Both the position numbers and the translations under genes were made by a program. Below are positions 19,606-28,926 of a stretch of 38,279 bases of DNA, one piece after another; position 1 is the first letter of the stretch; each line of letters starts with the position of its first letter. This stretch comes from Mesotaenium endlicherianum (taxonomy: Eukaryota > Streptophyta > Zygnematophyceae > Zygnematales > Mesotaeniaceae), in NCBI GenBank assembly GCA_009602735.1, contig WELA01008786.1, positions 286,037 through 324,315 of the forward strand, read 5' to 3'. The notes beneath the pieces were generated by a model. That model had not been told where the DNA came from. It ran no database searches and worked only from the letters and a program-made list of their open reading frames with translations.

Positions 19606-21458
19606 TGTTAAGGATGCAAATAGGTGGGGGAAGCGAGAAGATAGGAGATTGATTCAATAAAGGAAAAGGTAATGTATTTGTAGAATATCAAACGAATGAA
19701 CAACGATTTTGGACTAGTTATATAGTCATTGTCCTTAATGGGCAGAAGGTTAAACGGTCGTGTAACTTAGGCTATTCTAGAATGTAATGTGGCGCGTTCT
19801 ACTCTAAATGTCATTGGCGGATTGTCGTGCCTAACAGTGTCGGTCCCTCGGTACGTGCGTAGCCTTTCAGCACGTGTGTCTTCGACCTGGTTGATTTGTC
19901 GGTGGCCCTCCTCACGTGTGGGCAAACATGGTCGATTGACCTTCGCACGTGTGTTGGTGACAAGCCTTACCAGGGTTAACCCATCCCTGGGCTCCTGAAC
20001 TTGCACCATGCAACCATGACCAACACTCAGGGCAACGTTCTCCGTCACCCAGCTCTCACCATCTGCTTATCCTAAGACTTTAGCAGAAAATTTTAAGAAT
20101 ACTTGCCTTGCCTTGATTCCTCTTACAAGGACAGAAGTCTCTTACTTCCACATAGGCTTTATGCCTTAAGGTTCTTGGGTTCACAGGCGAGCAAATTGTA
20201 GTTTGCAAAAATCACACTCTAAGCAGCTTGACATACAACGTCAGATTCAGAGAAAGTCGCCCTTCAGGCTTTCGCTCAACTTTCACAAAGTCACAGCTTA
20301 CAAAACTCTGAAACTACACGTCTATGCTGGCCTGGGTCAAGCTCTTCCCTTAACACCACGCCTTAACAGCTCTTCACTGCCAAGCTAGGCTCACTCAGTT
20401 CTTCACTGAGAGCTTTATGTGTTAATACTACTCTCTCTCTTCGAGATGCGAATGCGACTTCTGAGAACTTGGAAACTAACACACAACTCACCATTTTAAG
20501 GCTGCTTCACACACTGGTGGCGTACGGTCGAATCTGTGCCAATCTCCTAGCAGATTCTATTCTGCAGCTCTCCTACCTCAACAATGAGATTCCCTCTTGG
20601 GAACTCCTACAATCCTAACATATCTATGATACACTGAGAAGAATCTTCATCGTCGGCAGAAGCGTGGGGCCTTGGCCCTCCAATGGCCTTGGGAACTCCT
20701 TCTTCTTCTTCGCGCCCTTCTTCTCCTTCCTTCTGCTCCTTCGCAAAGGTGCGTGAGAGTGACATGTCTCAGGCAGATTCGTGCCTTTCGCAGGCACCAC
20801 ACAGCGTCATCTTTCGAGAATGCCGTGCTTAGTCACTAAGCTTAGCTGCATGTCGCTTCTGCCTAGCCATGCTCAACTCAAACTCGTAGCCACTCAGCAT
20901 GCATGCACACCTCGTGACTGTCGCGCGTGGCTGCTTAGCTTCTCAGCTGGCAGTCACGCCTATTTGGCTCATGGTTAAGAACTCCTGAGCGGCGTGTACA
21001 AGCAAATGCCACTTGCTCAAGATTTCCGACCGGGCGGCCGTAACCTATCTTGGCACTGCGGCCATGACCTGGCTTAATCTGCCCGTCACACAGTACCTGA
21101 CTTGGTACTTGCTGGGCGGCTTATCACTGATCCCCCAGCTTCTAGCCTCGCGGTTGTCTATGCTGTCAAAACCTCCCCCATCCCTGGGTGTGAGGCACAT
21201 TGACCTTGACCCCTTGCCAGTAGTCTTGATGCCGACGTAATCAGTCAAGTGGTCGGTGAGTCAACGTTGACTTTCCGTACTAGGTGGCCGTAGCTTGTGC
21301 TGCGCGTGCGACACCGTCAACCTGATAGTAGTCGCGACAGGATTCGCCTCTAATAGTCTTTTAGAAGATTATGCTCTAGAAGACGTTGACTAATTATATC
21401 TTTTAATACTAGAATACAACTATTATCCAAGCACTTGTAAGATCCTACATACGTGTAA
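19606..21458 (-). repeat. Family A LTR, right copy (5' LTR), split by an insertion
   Basis: 19606-19822 matches the first part of the left LTR and 21340-21458 matches the rest, for example GTTGACTAATTATATC and TATTATCCAAGCAC. The last bases of the left copy (ATACATAACA) are not found here; the sequence diverges after ACGTGTAA. Confidence 0.8.
19823..21339 (-). mobile_element. 1517-bp TG..CA insertion in the right old LTR (family C, possible solo LTR)
   Basis: Begins TGTCGTGCCTAAC, ends GTAGTCGCGACA, and is flanked by GGAT on both sides (19819-19822 and 21340-21343; GGATT if the first T is counted outside). The uninterrupted left LTR shows the site before insertion. The ends form a short inverted repeat (TGTCG..CGACA), as in an LTR. 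No long ORF, primer site or internal direct repeat is seen, so a solo LTR is the simplest reading. Near 19860-19960 the word CACGTGTG recurs three times. A divergent copy lies inverted at 7297-8240. Confidence 0.75.
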
Positions 21459-21754
21459 GATGTACTCTATATGCCAACCTAGGAGGCAGGAAACTGGCCA
21501 TCCGGATACGAAGGGTCATCGGCACAGACTGTGTGGAAGAATGTTTTTCTGCGAAATGTAAATGGTTTTTGCAGGTTGTCCAACTTTGAAAATTTTAAAG
21601 GGAGGAAACGAGCCTTCACCGTTTTAAGCGGCCCGTGAAAAGGGCGTTTTGTCTCAGGGTTTGGCTCGCTTTTTTCTGGCTTTAATATTGCGAAAGCTTT
21701 CATTTCGATCTTCTTTTCCTGTATCTATATAGCAATTTAGCAATCTGATTGAAT

Positions 21755-21875
21755 ACATCAACCTTTTTCATATTAAATATAGGCTTTCTTTGACCACAGC
21801 TTAATTGTGAGTCTGGTTATTCACATCGACCTTTTTCATATTATATATAGACTTTCGTCGACCACAAATCGTGAG
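21755..21875 (+). repeat. Imperfect tandem duplication (about 55-68 bp)
   Basis: Two copies, 21755-21811 and 21823-21875, share ACCTTTTTCATATTA, TATAG, CTTTC and GACCACA, and end in GTGAG. They differ by several substitutions and a small deletion. Confidence 0.75.
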
Positions 21876-22759
21876 TGACAAAATCCTGTGAACTCTTTGC
21901 GTCATCTGTCCCAAAATCCTCGAGGAAGCTCACCCCATGATTGTAGGCACCACGATGCACCACGAGCACCAAAGCTCCGTCGCAAGCGTACCATGTACGA
22001 CGACGTACGGCATAAAGCTGAGTGGCGCCCTCCAGAAAGTTAAGTGAGAGGAGCGCCTCAAAAGTTCGCAGCACCGTACTATCTCGTGAACATGGCTGGT
22101 ATAAGATACTACTGTTACTAACTGACCGCTGATACCTGGGCAAAATAAGTGAACTGCTTGACTTGGAGGGGGGGACCGGTCCTTGTCAGTGAGAGTGCGG
22201 CTGTGATAGTCACCGGCTGATGGTGCTTCGATGGAGCACTGAGGACGGGGTGAGGACGGGGCTGGAGGGTGCACAAAAGGTGTTGTTGGCAGTTGCTCTG
22301 GCAGAGCCAGGTAAGTGATGGTGCAGGCCGGAAGCCCGGGGGTGATGGGTCTTGCAAGAAATGGCTCAGCTTTTTCGGGCTTTGCGTCTGGCCCAATCTT
22401 ACAGGTAAGTTGGTAGCTGCATGTACTTGTACTCTTGCTGCTGGTTGTGTGTGTGCCATGCAATTGTGGTTTTCGGCGTACTAAGTGGCAGGCAACGTGG
22501 TATACACGCATGGTATCCCCCCCTCCCCACAACCTGTCACACTCACGCTCATTTTCGCGTGGAGCACACCCACAGCACACAGCCATCTTCCCCTCCCCCT
22601 CTGCTGCCCCTTTCGCCCCTCTGCGTTTCCTCGCCCCTCCTGGTTGCTTCTCTGCCGCTCCCCCTCGTCCCGTTCGTCTGTCCCCTGCCCTCTCCACCCT
22701 GCTTGCACATATCACACCTGCGTGAGTGGGTGCAACAAGCGTGAGAGCGTTTGTCATGC
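21876..22759. other. Unassigned region
   Basis: Long overlapping ORFs on both strands (including one of 315 codons on the minus strand) are present, but their composition is low-complexity, especially the C-rich stretch at 22520-22720, and none shows a known domain. No gene is claimed. Confidence 0.45.
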
Positions 22760-22863
22760 TTAGTTGCCCCAAATGATGTGGGCGGTGGCATCCACTCCCA
22801 GGAAGACTGCATCGGGGGGCAACAGCACGATGTCTAGGATGTGCCGGTACAGACTCCAGCTGC
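22760..22863 (-). CDS. Orphan exon-like segment (C-terminal, unidentified)
   Basis: On the minus strand, after a TTGACAG acceptor, 34 codons run to a TAA stop. The encoded peptide has a plausible protein pattern: SWSLYRHILDIVL, then LPPDAVFLGVDATAHIIWGN. I do not recognise the family. Its upstream exons would have to lie to the right, where only the plus-strand BOP1-like remains are seen. It could be a real last exon, a stray gene fragment, or chance. Confidence 0.22.
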
Positions 22864-22993
22864 CTGTCAACTCTCAACTATTCCCTTGGCTGCTTGGTTG
22901 CCCTGCCTTGCCCCGGAGGAGATGGACCACTGGGAGAGGGTGGAAGGGGGGACGCAGCAGCGTGGCGGGCAAGCAGGGCAGCTCCTCCAGCTG

Positions 22994-23916
22994 GCGTGGC
23001 ATCTCATGGAGCTGGAGCTGCTTGTCACCACCTGTCCACGGGCGTCACGTCCCTGGAACGCACGACAGTTCTTGAGGAGCTTTGCACTTCTCGACTGTGT
23101 CGAGTGTCGTGCTCTCCCGCGCCCGGCGTGCGCGGGTGTGTGCCTACGCATGTCTGCGTACATGAGCGTGTGCCTGTGGATCCATTGCGTGTGTGTGCGT
23201 GTGCGCGTGCACGCGTGTGTGCGTGCGCGTGTGGCGGACGTGCAGGGGACTACCTGGTGGTGGGCAGCCGGGAAATGAGAGTGTGCTGGTCCGACGTGGC
23301 CCTTTCCACAAAGTCCGGCAAGACACCTCTGGTACCGCCTCCCCACCCGCCTCTTGCCACTGACCACCTGGCAGCCCATGCAGCAGGGAGAGGAGGGCAA
23401 GCAGACGGCCAGGTGCTGGTGCCGCTCCCTGTTCTTATTATGCTATGAGTAGGACAGTTTAAGCGTCTGCAAAAAGCGCCTCTTGGTGTTGCTTTGGCAT
23501 TTTTTTACAATAAACCCTCCTCCCCCCCCAGCACCCTCTGCTGTTCTCCTGAGGAGCCCTGCTCGTCCACGCCCCAAAGCCGGGGTGCCGTCGTCTATGT
23601 ATGGGATGGGCATACGACTCTCGCTAGCTGGAGTTCAGCACCTGACAAAGAGAGAGAGAGTTGAGAGTTGTCCTCATGCCTCTGGTCATGCGGGGGGGAT
23701 ACGTGGGGAGGCGCGGTCGTGGAGGTGCGAGCAGAAACCACATGGCAGGTGTGAGGGTGGTGGCGTTCATCGCACGTACCCGCTGTTAGTGTCGTGCTCA
23801 TACGACGCCAGCGTGTGTGCGTTCCACCACATGGTGTACTCCCGACCTCGTGCAGAACCCGCTCATCGTGCCCGTCAAGATCCTGCACGGCCACGATTCC
23901 GTCGTCAACCGGGGAG
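22994..23916 (+). pseudogene. BOP1/ERB1-like WD-repeat gene fragment
   Basis: BOP1 acts in pre-60S ribosome assembly with PES1 and WDR12. Exon-like pieces: about 22994-23054 encodes LAWHLMELELLVTTCP (weak match to the 'WH..GDYF.TV.P' blade); 23246-23331 encodes GDYLVVGSREMRVCW then SDVALSTKSGK, matching the BOP1 blade before 'LSTKPYKTL'; about 23728-23916 encodes NHMAGVRVVAF, then HRTYPLLVSCSYDASVCAF and HHMVYS, then DLVQNPLIVPVKILHGHD, a clear BOP1 signature. The last piece needs two frame changes: a missing base near 23769 (TTCATCGC) and an extra C at 23841-23843. It ends at a GTGAGA donor, but the expected last exon (the 'FHPTQPW' blade) is not found in the next 5 kb. Either a decayed gene copy or a gene damaged by sequencing errors. 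Confidence 0.68.
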
Positions 23917-24832
23917 GTGAGAGCTCAGTCCTGACATGGATGTTTTTTATACCGCTTTCTTATCAGATAGTTGTTATGTAACTGATTGTACAGCAGAGCA
24001 CTTTGCAGCGTACATCGTCCATATACCTGTGGAGGATAGGCTTTTGTGGTGTTAAAGACGAGCAAGTGGTGGGCACGCAGAGTGGGCCATGCCAGGCATA
24101 GAGAACGCTGTGCTTTTTCAAGAAATATAGGAATCAAAAGTCAGCTTAATACGTTAGTGTATAATGCTCTAATGCAAGGGAGGGGGCATACTTTTTGCCA
24201 ATTACCCGCGACGATACATCAGCAGTGTACAAGTGCTTACTATAAATCAATCTTTTGCTTTATGTATATTATGCCATCATGTGCTTTGATAAAGCACCCG
24301 TATTAAGTACCATGTTACAGGAGCAAAAGTACAATGCATAAAAGGTTTAGGTGGTTGATGATCGTCTGAAGCCGCACTTTGCATTAATTTCTTTACATTC
24401 AGACCTGCGCCTGCTTGTATATGCAATCAAGGCAGGACAGAAGAATAGAACTTAACTAAAACGATCACAATTTTTGAAGAGTGGAGTTGTCAAACCTGCA
24501 ATGATAATTAAATCTTAGACTCAAACCAATAATAAGTTGAACTCGTAGGTACTTGAGGTGCTACTATGTTACATAGTCTGAAGATACAATATCTGAAATA
24601 CAATGGCTAAGGAGCTGAATGGACAAATGAAGGATCGGCATTGTTTTGTACATGGACTGCGTTGCCCTCTGGCTAGCAGCAGCCGAAGGGTCAGCCGAAG
24701 GGTCGAACCTCGCTGCTCGTTGTACACTATTGTGGTAAGGTGGTTGTCCTATTGACCACACAAAAATTTGTACTATATGACAAGAAAGTGTTAAGTACAG
24801 CCATAAGAGATATTTTACCAAGTTGTGACTAT
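23917..24832. other. Intergenic, nothing recognised
   Basis: AT-rich spacer between the BOP1-like remains and the convergent minus-strand gene ending at 24833. The short duplication CAGCCGAAGGGT at about 24680-24705 is the only pattern seen. Confidence 0.45.
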
Positions 24833-26959
24833 CTACTTGCCGAATGGCCAGAACCAAGGCCCCTTCCGGTTGTTCTTATCTAGTCCGCCAAGGAAGGGCA
24901 GTTTCGAAATGAACGACAGTTGCGGTACATTTTCCACAACCCAACCTGCAAGAAAGTCAAAGCGTATAAGTATTCAATACTACATCAGTTGTGATGCTGT
25001 TGAAGACAATGTCAGTAAAAGGTCAGCTACAACTTAATGGAAATCTGTATAGCCTGCACCTCTAAATCTCAGCAAATAATACACCAACCTCAATGAATAC
25101 TGTCCATGAATAAGCCAAACATACAGCTGCAACAAAACGGATGATGATTGTTAATAAATAAGCTATGCCATCAAGAGGTTATAGGGGCGAGATCCGTTGA
25201 CTAGCCTCTGGCAATTTTGGAACTGACACTTTTGGGATCGCCTCAAAGCTTTAGAGTCAGCTGTGAAGAGTGATCAGAAGAGGTACCTAAGCTGGCGGTG
25301 GGAACAAAGTCGAGGCCAGGAATGGCTTGCTCCACAAAACCTGTGGCTGACAGCAGCGGTGTGTGATACAGCCTCTGCAACGACAGCCAAAAAACTGATG
25401 TCAGAAACTTCACAAACATCGACTTAATCTCCCTCATGATGGCTCATGCAAGCTTGCAATCAAGTCGACAAATACCTGTTATGCTTCTCTTACTACTGTG
25501 CAGAAGTAAACAGAGCAATTGAAGGCAAGGCCCACTGCTTTCCACTGAACAATCAAACAAGCCCATGTTCTTGCACGTGACAGCTCCAGGGCAAATCTTG
25601 GCATGCAACGACAATATATTACCATCGACAGCATACACTCTGCAAGTAAGTACTTAGACCCACGCACATCCAGCTTGTTATCTGCGTCAGTCACAAGCTG
25701 CACGTGTTCCTGAATCGCTCCACATGCTGCGGGCAATAAAAGGGTAGCACATTCGATACCTGAATTATAAGCGCTGACAGCGGCGCCCAACCAAAATCAA
25801 ACTGCAGTATGTGATGGGCCGTCAAGAACCTGAGACACCAAATGTCAGCTCACTGGTCAGAGTGCTGAAGGCATCACTCGTCGTCTAATCCAACGAGTGC
25901 CTAAGAAATCTCCAGCAGACACTAATGATGTCAACTATTGAGCAAGAAAGCTAGTGCGGATGCAGAGACAGCAGGAAGAGACTGGACAACTCTAACACAA
26001 ATACGAAGTTTCTCAACCTCATTTCCACGCACCACAATTGCAATCACGGCAATCACGGCAATCACGTGCAATTTACACGGCAAGGATAACTCCATGCCTT
26101 GTACTGCTGCGCAAGATATACGATACAACAGATGATCTTGTACTACCGTGTAAACACGACGAGGCAACAATTGATCCCTACAATTGAAAGCTTGCACTCA
26201 CAGGGGGCATTCTAGTGCCATGGAAACAGTATGCTATGGATAAGAACGCCCATTAGGGAAAAATTCCCGCTCCTGAGATTACTAAGCAGGAAGAAAATAC
26301 ACATACCCGATTGCATCAACGATTACACTCAATATAAGCTTAGATACCTTCGTCTTCAGTTCAGTACCCTCCTCTGTGCTCGATCTTGAGTCCGTATCTT
26401 GCTTCTGTGAAGTGTCCGCACTAACACTCCCTTTGATGGAGTTCCACAATGAATTGATGCTGTCGTTCTCATTGCTCACCTTACGGTCTGTATCTGCCAC
26501 CTTAGAGTCTGCCCCCTCGACTTTGTTCTTCAAGGTGTTCCATAACCATTTCTTACCTTCCTCTTCAATATTCAGCTTTGAGCTTTTACCTTGGTTCTTT
26601 GAATCCTCGTCACTAACAATCTCTTTGACAGTGTCCGACAGCCAGTTATTGGGTCGAGTAAGGTACAGTCTCTGTTTCTCTCCAGTAATTTTTCTATTTA
26701 CAAGGGCATCACCGAGTGGAGCTGATCGAGAAAAGCCTGCAGACGTTTGCGGCCCCTGATGTGCCTGTTCCCAACTCTGCCTCCCAGAACTCATGCGCAC
26801 TCCGCTAATTTTCCTTAACCTCCGAGAGATAACTAGTGGGTAACAAGGCAAGGTTTTCCTATTCGTATTCGCCCTCGTGATACCCATGCCATCGAAAACT
26901 GGGAACACATTTGACACACCTTCTATGCACAAAGTACTCAAAGCTGATGTTACAGCCAT
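24833..26959 (-). CDS. Probable plastid-targeted conserved membrane protein (4 exons, 307 aa)
   Basis: Exons on the minus strand: 26959-26307, 25829-25760, 25374-25287 and 24945-24833. All introns are GT..AG and phases join to 308 codons with the stop. The first about 60 residues (MAVTSALSTLCIEG.., many Ser, Thr and Arg, few acids) look like a plastid transit peptide. A hydrophilic, Lys/Asp/Ser-rich middle holds three related segments NWLSDTVKEIV, KWLWNTLKNKV and NSLWNSIKGSV. The conserved C-terminal domain spans exons 1-4: SKLILSVIVDAIG, DFGWAPLSALIIQ, GFVEQAIPGLDFVPTASLGW and the tail NRKGPWFWPFGK. I recall a family in plants and bacteria with the words 'D.IG', 'WAP.SA' and 'F.EE.LPGTDF.PT..L.W'; its function is unknown to me. 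The usual 'LPGLGE' stretch before WAP is shortened here, so a micro-exon may be missed. Confidence 0.75.
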
Positions 26960-28445
26960 CTCAGTCGTGCTAGTTCACGTACTTTAGGAGATTACTGATA
27001 TCAATGACCAGAAAAATGTCGCAAGACTAACCAGATCAATATGAAGTAGACCCTAAGTACGAAATAGATTTGAAGCAGGTACAAGCCACCAGGAATCTTA
27101 ACGATGTGCAGAAGCAGCAAGCCCAACGCAAATTTCTCAACTATTTGAAGATGGGTAGATTCAAATCGCCAGCGCTAATAGAGAGCAGGAGGCGACAAAA
27201 CCCGACAACGCAAGTCAGCAACTAGACTGCCACTACTTGCAATTATCTGCATCACTATCAGCTTGTTGTGGCTTTTTTGCCTGCTCATTGCAAACCTTCG
27301 CAATAGCCAGCAAGCAGCACCAGTGAACCTATCAACGTGTTACCGTACGTGGCAACATGTGACGACTCGCCTATACTGGTGTATACTTGGCAAGCTGGGG
27401 TCTGCGTGCAGAGGCAGACGGAGGTTGACGCCTCAGGTGAAGTTTGCTCTGACCCATTTGAGCTGATCTGAAAGCACTCTAAACCGCTCTAAAAGCTTTA
27501 TAAGCAGCTCAAAGCTCAATTGCATGCATATATGTCTAGGACTTCAGACTCTATAGTCGACGCGCTCGCATTCGTGTTAGGGACACTCGGCGAGTGAAAC
27601 GAGCCGGTGCTACAGACGACACGTTCAACCGCAACAGCCCTGTACGACGTTTGACGTCGTCTAACCCATCCAGCCTGGACCTGCCTGGCCTGGACCTGGC
27701 TTCAGCCTGCTTCAGCAACTGGCTCTCGACATGTTTGAAGTTTGTTCACGTATAGCTTCTGGTAGCTGACGACAGCAGGCGGCAGCTGTGGACCTGAAGT
27801 TGAATTGACCGGCTATGACCGGCACACAATATCGGTCCATCGATAAGACCCAGACTACATCAAGGTCAACAACTACGAAAGTTCATACGGTCATGGGAAA
27901 GCATGGGAAAGTGTGTGAAGTGGTGTGAAGCGTCGAAAAGATGAGCTAGATGGGAATGTTGATGAGGGATGAGCTTGAGATCCTCTGAGGGATCCCTCTG
28001 CTTTCTTGGAAGCAGGGGCCATATCTGGTCCAGTGGTGTGTTGCCCAAGTAGTGGTTCATAGCAGATACGGCGACGGGAACACTCAAAAGGTCAGACGTC
28101 ACTGGACGTCACCGTCACCTGTTGCAAGCGGATACGCATCATGCACAATGATGTCGCAATGGTGCTTCGAGAAAAAGAGCATGCATCTACCAGCAACCAT
28201 AACACCGAGCGAAGCCAACTTCCAGATAATTATTTGTAGTTTAAGACAGTGTGTATGTGTGCTTCTGTGGACGTCGTTTTTCTGTGACTTATGCATGGTA
28301 GCTAGTGAGTGTGCAAAAGCTTTGGGCCGTTGCTAGAATGCTGAAACTTTTGCAATAGGCGTCTCACAACTGCGACTTACTCTGAGAAAAGCTTAAATTT
28401 GTTCATGTTCTTCGACTGCTCTATCTGCCTGCCCAACTTGTGTCA
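26960..28445. other. Intergenic, no supported gene
   Basis: About 1.5 kb between the divergently arranged plastid-protein gene (minus) and the plus-strand ORF and CFAP20. It holds a short CTCTAAA/AGCTTTATAAG-type repeat at 27470-27520 and the repeated word CCTGGACCTG near 27675-27700. Some of it must be promoter for both neighbours, but no element can be fixed. Confidence 0.4.
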
Positions 28446-28688
28446 ATGCGGCGTCGAGAAGGCCGCAGTAGAGACCTATCTCTTCTCGGACGCTGTGTAG
28501 ACGCAGTATTTGCGTTTGTTGCTTTGGCGGAGTTTGAGATACTTTTCATCGTGTTTTTTGCTCTAGTGTTCCTTGGCATTAAGCAACTGGTAGGACGTTC
28601 AAACCTTGTGATGACTCCCTTCGATGCCTCATCTGTTGTTGAAGGACGTGCTGAGTTACTTCTTACTCAAATAGGACGCTTGTCTTAG
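28446..28688 (+). CDS. Small ORF with a hydrophobic segment, unidentified (80 aa)
   Basis: ATG at 28446 opens an 80-codon frame with a basic start (MRRREGRSRDLSLLG), a strongly hydrophobic stretch of about 30 residues (VFAFVALAEFEILFIVFFAL..) and a polar end. It could be a one-helix membrane protein, an upstream ORF of the CFAP20 transcript, or chance. I do not recognise it. Confidence 0.2.
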   Translation: MRRREGRSRDLSLLGRCVDAVFAFVALAEFEILFIVFFALVFLGIKQLVGRSNLVMTPFDASSVVEGRAELLLTQIGRLS

Positions 28689-28926
28689 GACATCATGAAA
28701 ATGGGAGGCATCGCTTGTACAAGATCAGTTAGTAATTTAGAAGGTGATGGACCCCTTACTTCGTTGAATGCACTCCTCGCAGAAGCATGATGAGTTTTTT
28801 TGTGATGTCGTCCAGACTTCTCATCCATCATACAACCAAATATTTGTGAAGAGAGCTCTACCGGGAGAGATCGGCTATCAGGGAACTTAACACATCTTCA
28901 ACTTCTGCACACTCGAGAGGCTTGTG

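Larger units (their letters stand above)
9208..21458 (-). mobile_element. Old non-autonomous LTR retroelement (family A) carrying nested insertions
   Basis: Two related LTRs, 9208-9545 and 19606-19822 continued at 21340-21458, lie in the same orientation. On the minus strand the right LTR is followed after one base by TGGTGGAGATGCTA, complementary to a tRNA 3' end (..TCTCCACCA), so it is the primer-binding site. The left LTR is preceded by CAAGGGGGGGGTAG, a polypurine tract. The element therefore reads right to left. Its own internal DNA (9546-11972 and 18648-19605, about 3.4 kb) has no reverse transcriptase, integrase or Gag-like ORF, so it is either a LARD-type non-autonomous element or a decayed one. 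Nested in it are the chromovirus (11973-18647), a tandem pair of 226-bp repeats, and a 1517-bp insertion in the right LTR. The outer end of the right LTR has diverged, so no target duplication can be seen. Confidence 0.72.

Noticed and set aside
21930..22877. 315-codon minus-strand ORF
   Set aside because: It crosses a C-rich low-complexity block and several overlapping ORFs on both strands, with no domain or consistent codon pattern.
26036..26070. Short tandem CAATCACGG units as a possible array or CRISPR-like repeat
   Set aside because: Only three to four 9-bp units, inside an intron of a eukaryotic gene. No spacers or longer repeats.
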